From Aphis gossypii (lineage: Eukaryota; Arthropoda; Insecta; Hemiptera; Aphididae): DNA of 64,000 nt. The notes under the pieces are model-generated. The model did no database searches and was not told the DNA's origin. It saw only the letters and a list, made by a program, of their open reading frames with translations. Below are positions 63,411 to 64,000 of the stretch, piece by piece. Where the stretch lies: contig NC_065531.1 of assembly GCF_020184175.1 (NCBI RefSeq), forward strand, positions 52,721,213-52,785,212, in the 5' to 3' direction. Position 1 is the first letter of the stretch. Each line of letters opens with the position of its first letter. The translations under genes and the position numbers were made by a program.

Positions 63411-63944
63411 ATATTCGGTTCTAGGTCACTTTGTATGGTCACGCATTAAAAGTGCGAAACGCGGACACTTAATAAAGTACAAATTTGTACATTCATTTAA
63501 AACTTTATAGATTTCAGAAAGTGGACACTTCGTAATATTATATATATAACAAAATAAAAACAAGTGAAGTTATGTCCAATTTTATTAAGCATGCTATTAA
63601 ATAATAATTTATCAATATCTACATATTATAATATTTCACAAGCGCGATTAAAATTAATTAAATGATCGTTTGCGTTTATCGTATACAATTCTGTGACAGT
63701 CGTAATGACCTATCCCGATTTTTGTGTAGTGCCTACCTAAACAGCTAAACTCAACATCAAACAATCCTTCAGAGTCTGCCCCTCTTTTCTCTGATTATTT
63801 CAGGTTTATTTTTCAGCCTCCCATTAACCTCATTGCCACCTTTTTTTTTTTACAATTTTAAATTATTTTTATATTGTTGTGTACACACTTCATAATATTG
63901 TAACGATTTTTGCGCTATTTAGTTGTTTTCAAACAAGTGTGAAA

Positions 63945-64000
63945 ATGAGCAAGGCTATTCGTAAATCTGGAAACCTGTTTTTTAGCAGAAAAAGCCATGC
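63945..64000 (+). CDS. Possible first exon of a gene cut by the window edge
   Basis: An ATG in the context gtgaaaATG opens a frame that is still open at the window end: MSKAIRKSGNLFFSRKSHA, basic and without a signal peptide. The preceding 200 bases are less AT-rich than usual, and codon composition resembles real exons. I do not recognise the family, and nineteen residues are too few to judge. Chance is the alternative. Confidence 0.35.
   Translation, partial: MSKAIRKSGNLFFSRKSH

Larger units (their letters stand above)
52111..63940. other. Gene-poor AT-rich intergenic stretch
   Basis: I find no supportable coding exon in nearly 12 kb. It contains a long-TIR element (52857-53251), hAT-like elements (54433-55100 and 58383-58604), a (TA)n run (57569-57590), a tandem ATTACCTTAT stretch (about 62739-62790) and a diverged dispersed-repeat copy (62980-63410). 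Slightly GC-richer patches at 53770-53870 and 56420-56700 have no readable frame. Confidence 0.5.

Overview
The window reads as nuclear DNA of an insect, most likely an aphid. It is very AT-rich by eye, its genes are split by short and long introns with GT...AG borders, and it carries SINEs and hAT-type MITEs. The innexin is a type restricted to invertebrates. I see no bacterial, viral or CRISPR content. The species call is inference. Nearly all long open frames were rejected as chance; real coding sequence lies in exons joined by matching splice phases.

Layout, left to right. Positions 1-11255 are AT-rich DNA that would be the first intron of a minus-strand gene. Its first coding exon (11256-11400) encodes a signal peptide and sits in a GC-rich island (about 11230-11700). 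Positions 11700-26600 hold no gene I can support, only dispersed repeat copies and one hAT-like MITE (15498-15695). A divergent K+-dependent Na+/Ca2+ exchanger (SLC24/NCKX family) occupies 26601-31832 on the minus strand in eight coding exons. Its long intron holds a tRNA-derived SINE and another hAT MITE. A complete innexin lies on the plus strand from 37444 to 45254. Its first exon is separated from the rest by a 4.4 kb intron packed with MITEs, one of them nested in an older repeat.

A complete mitochondrial citrate synthase (46355-51746, plus, six coding exons, 472 aa) follows a GC-rich promoter containing a perfect TGACGTCA. Positions 51750-63940 are again gene-poor, with several terminal-inverted-repeat elements. 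At the right edge (63945-64000) an ATG opens what may be the first exon of another gene.

The genes do not form a pathway. They are unrelated single-copy insect genes: ion transport, gap junction, TCA cycle and one secreted or surface protein of unknown function. The main value of the window is the reconstruction of split gene models, a possible tandem splice-donor switch in the exchanger, and a set of non-autonomous transposons with readable ends and target-site duplications. I found no convincing undescribed multi-gene system.
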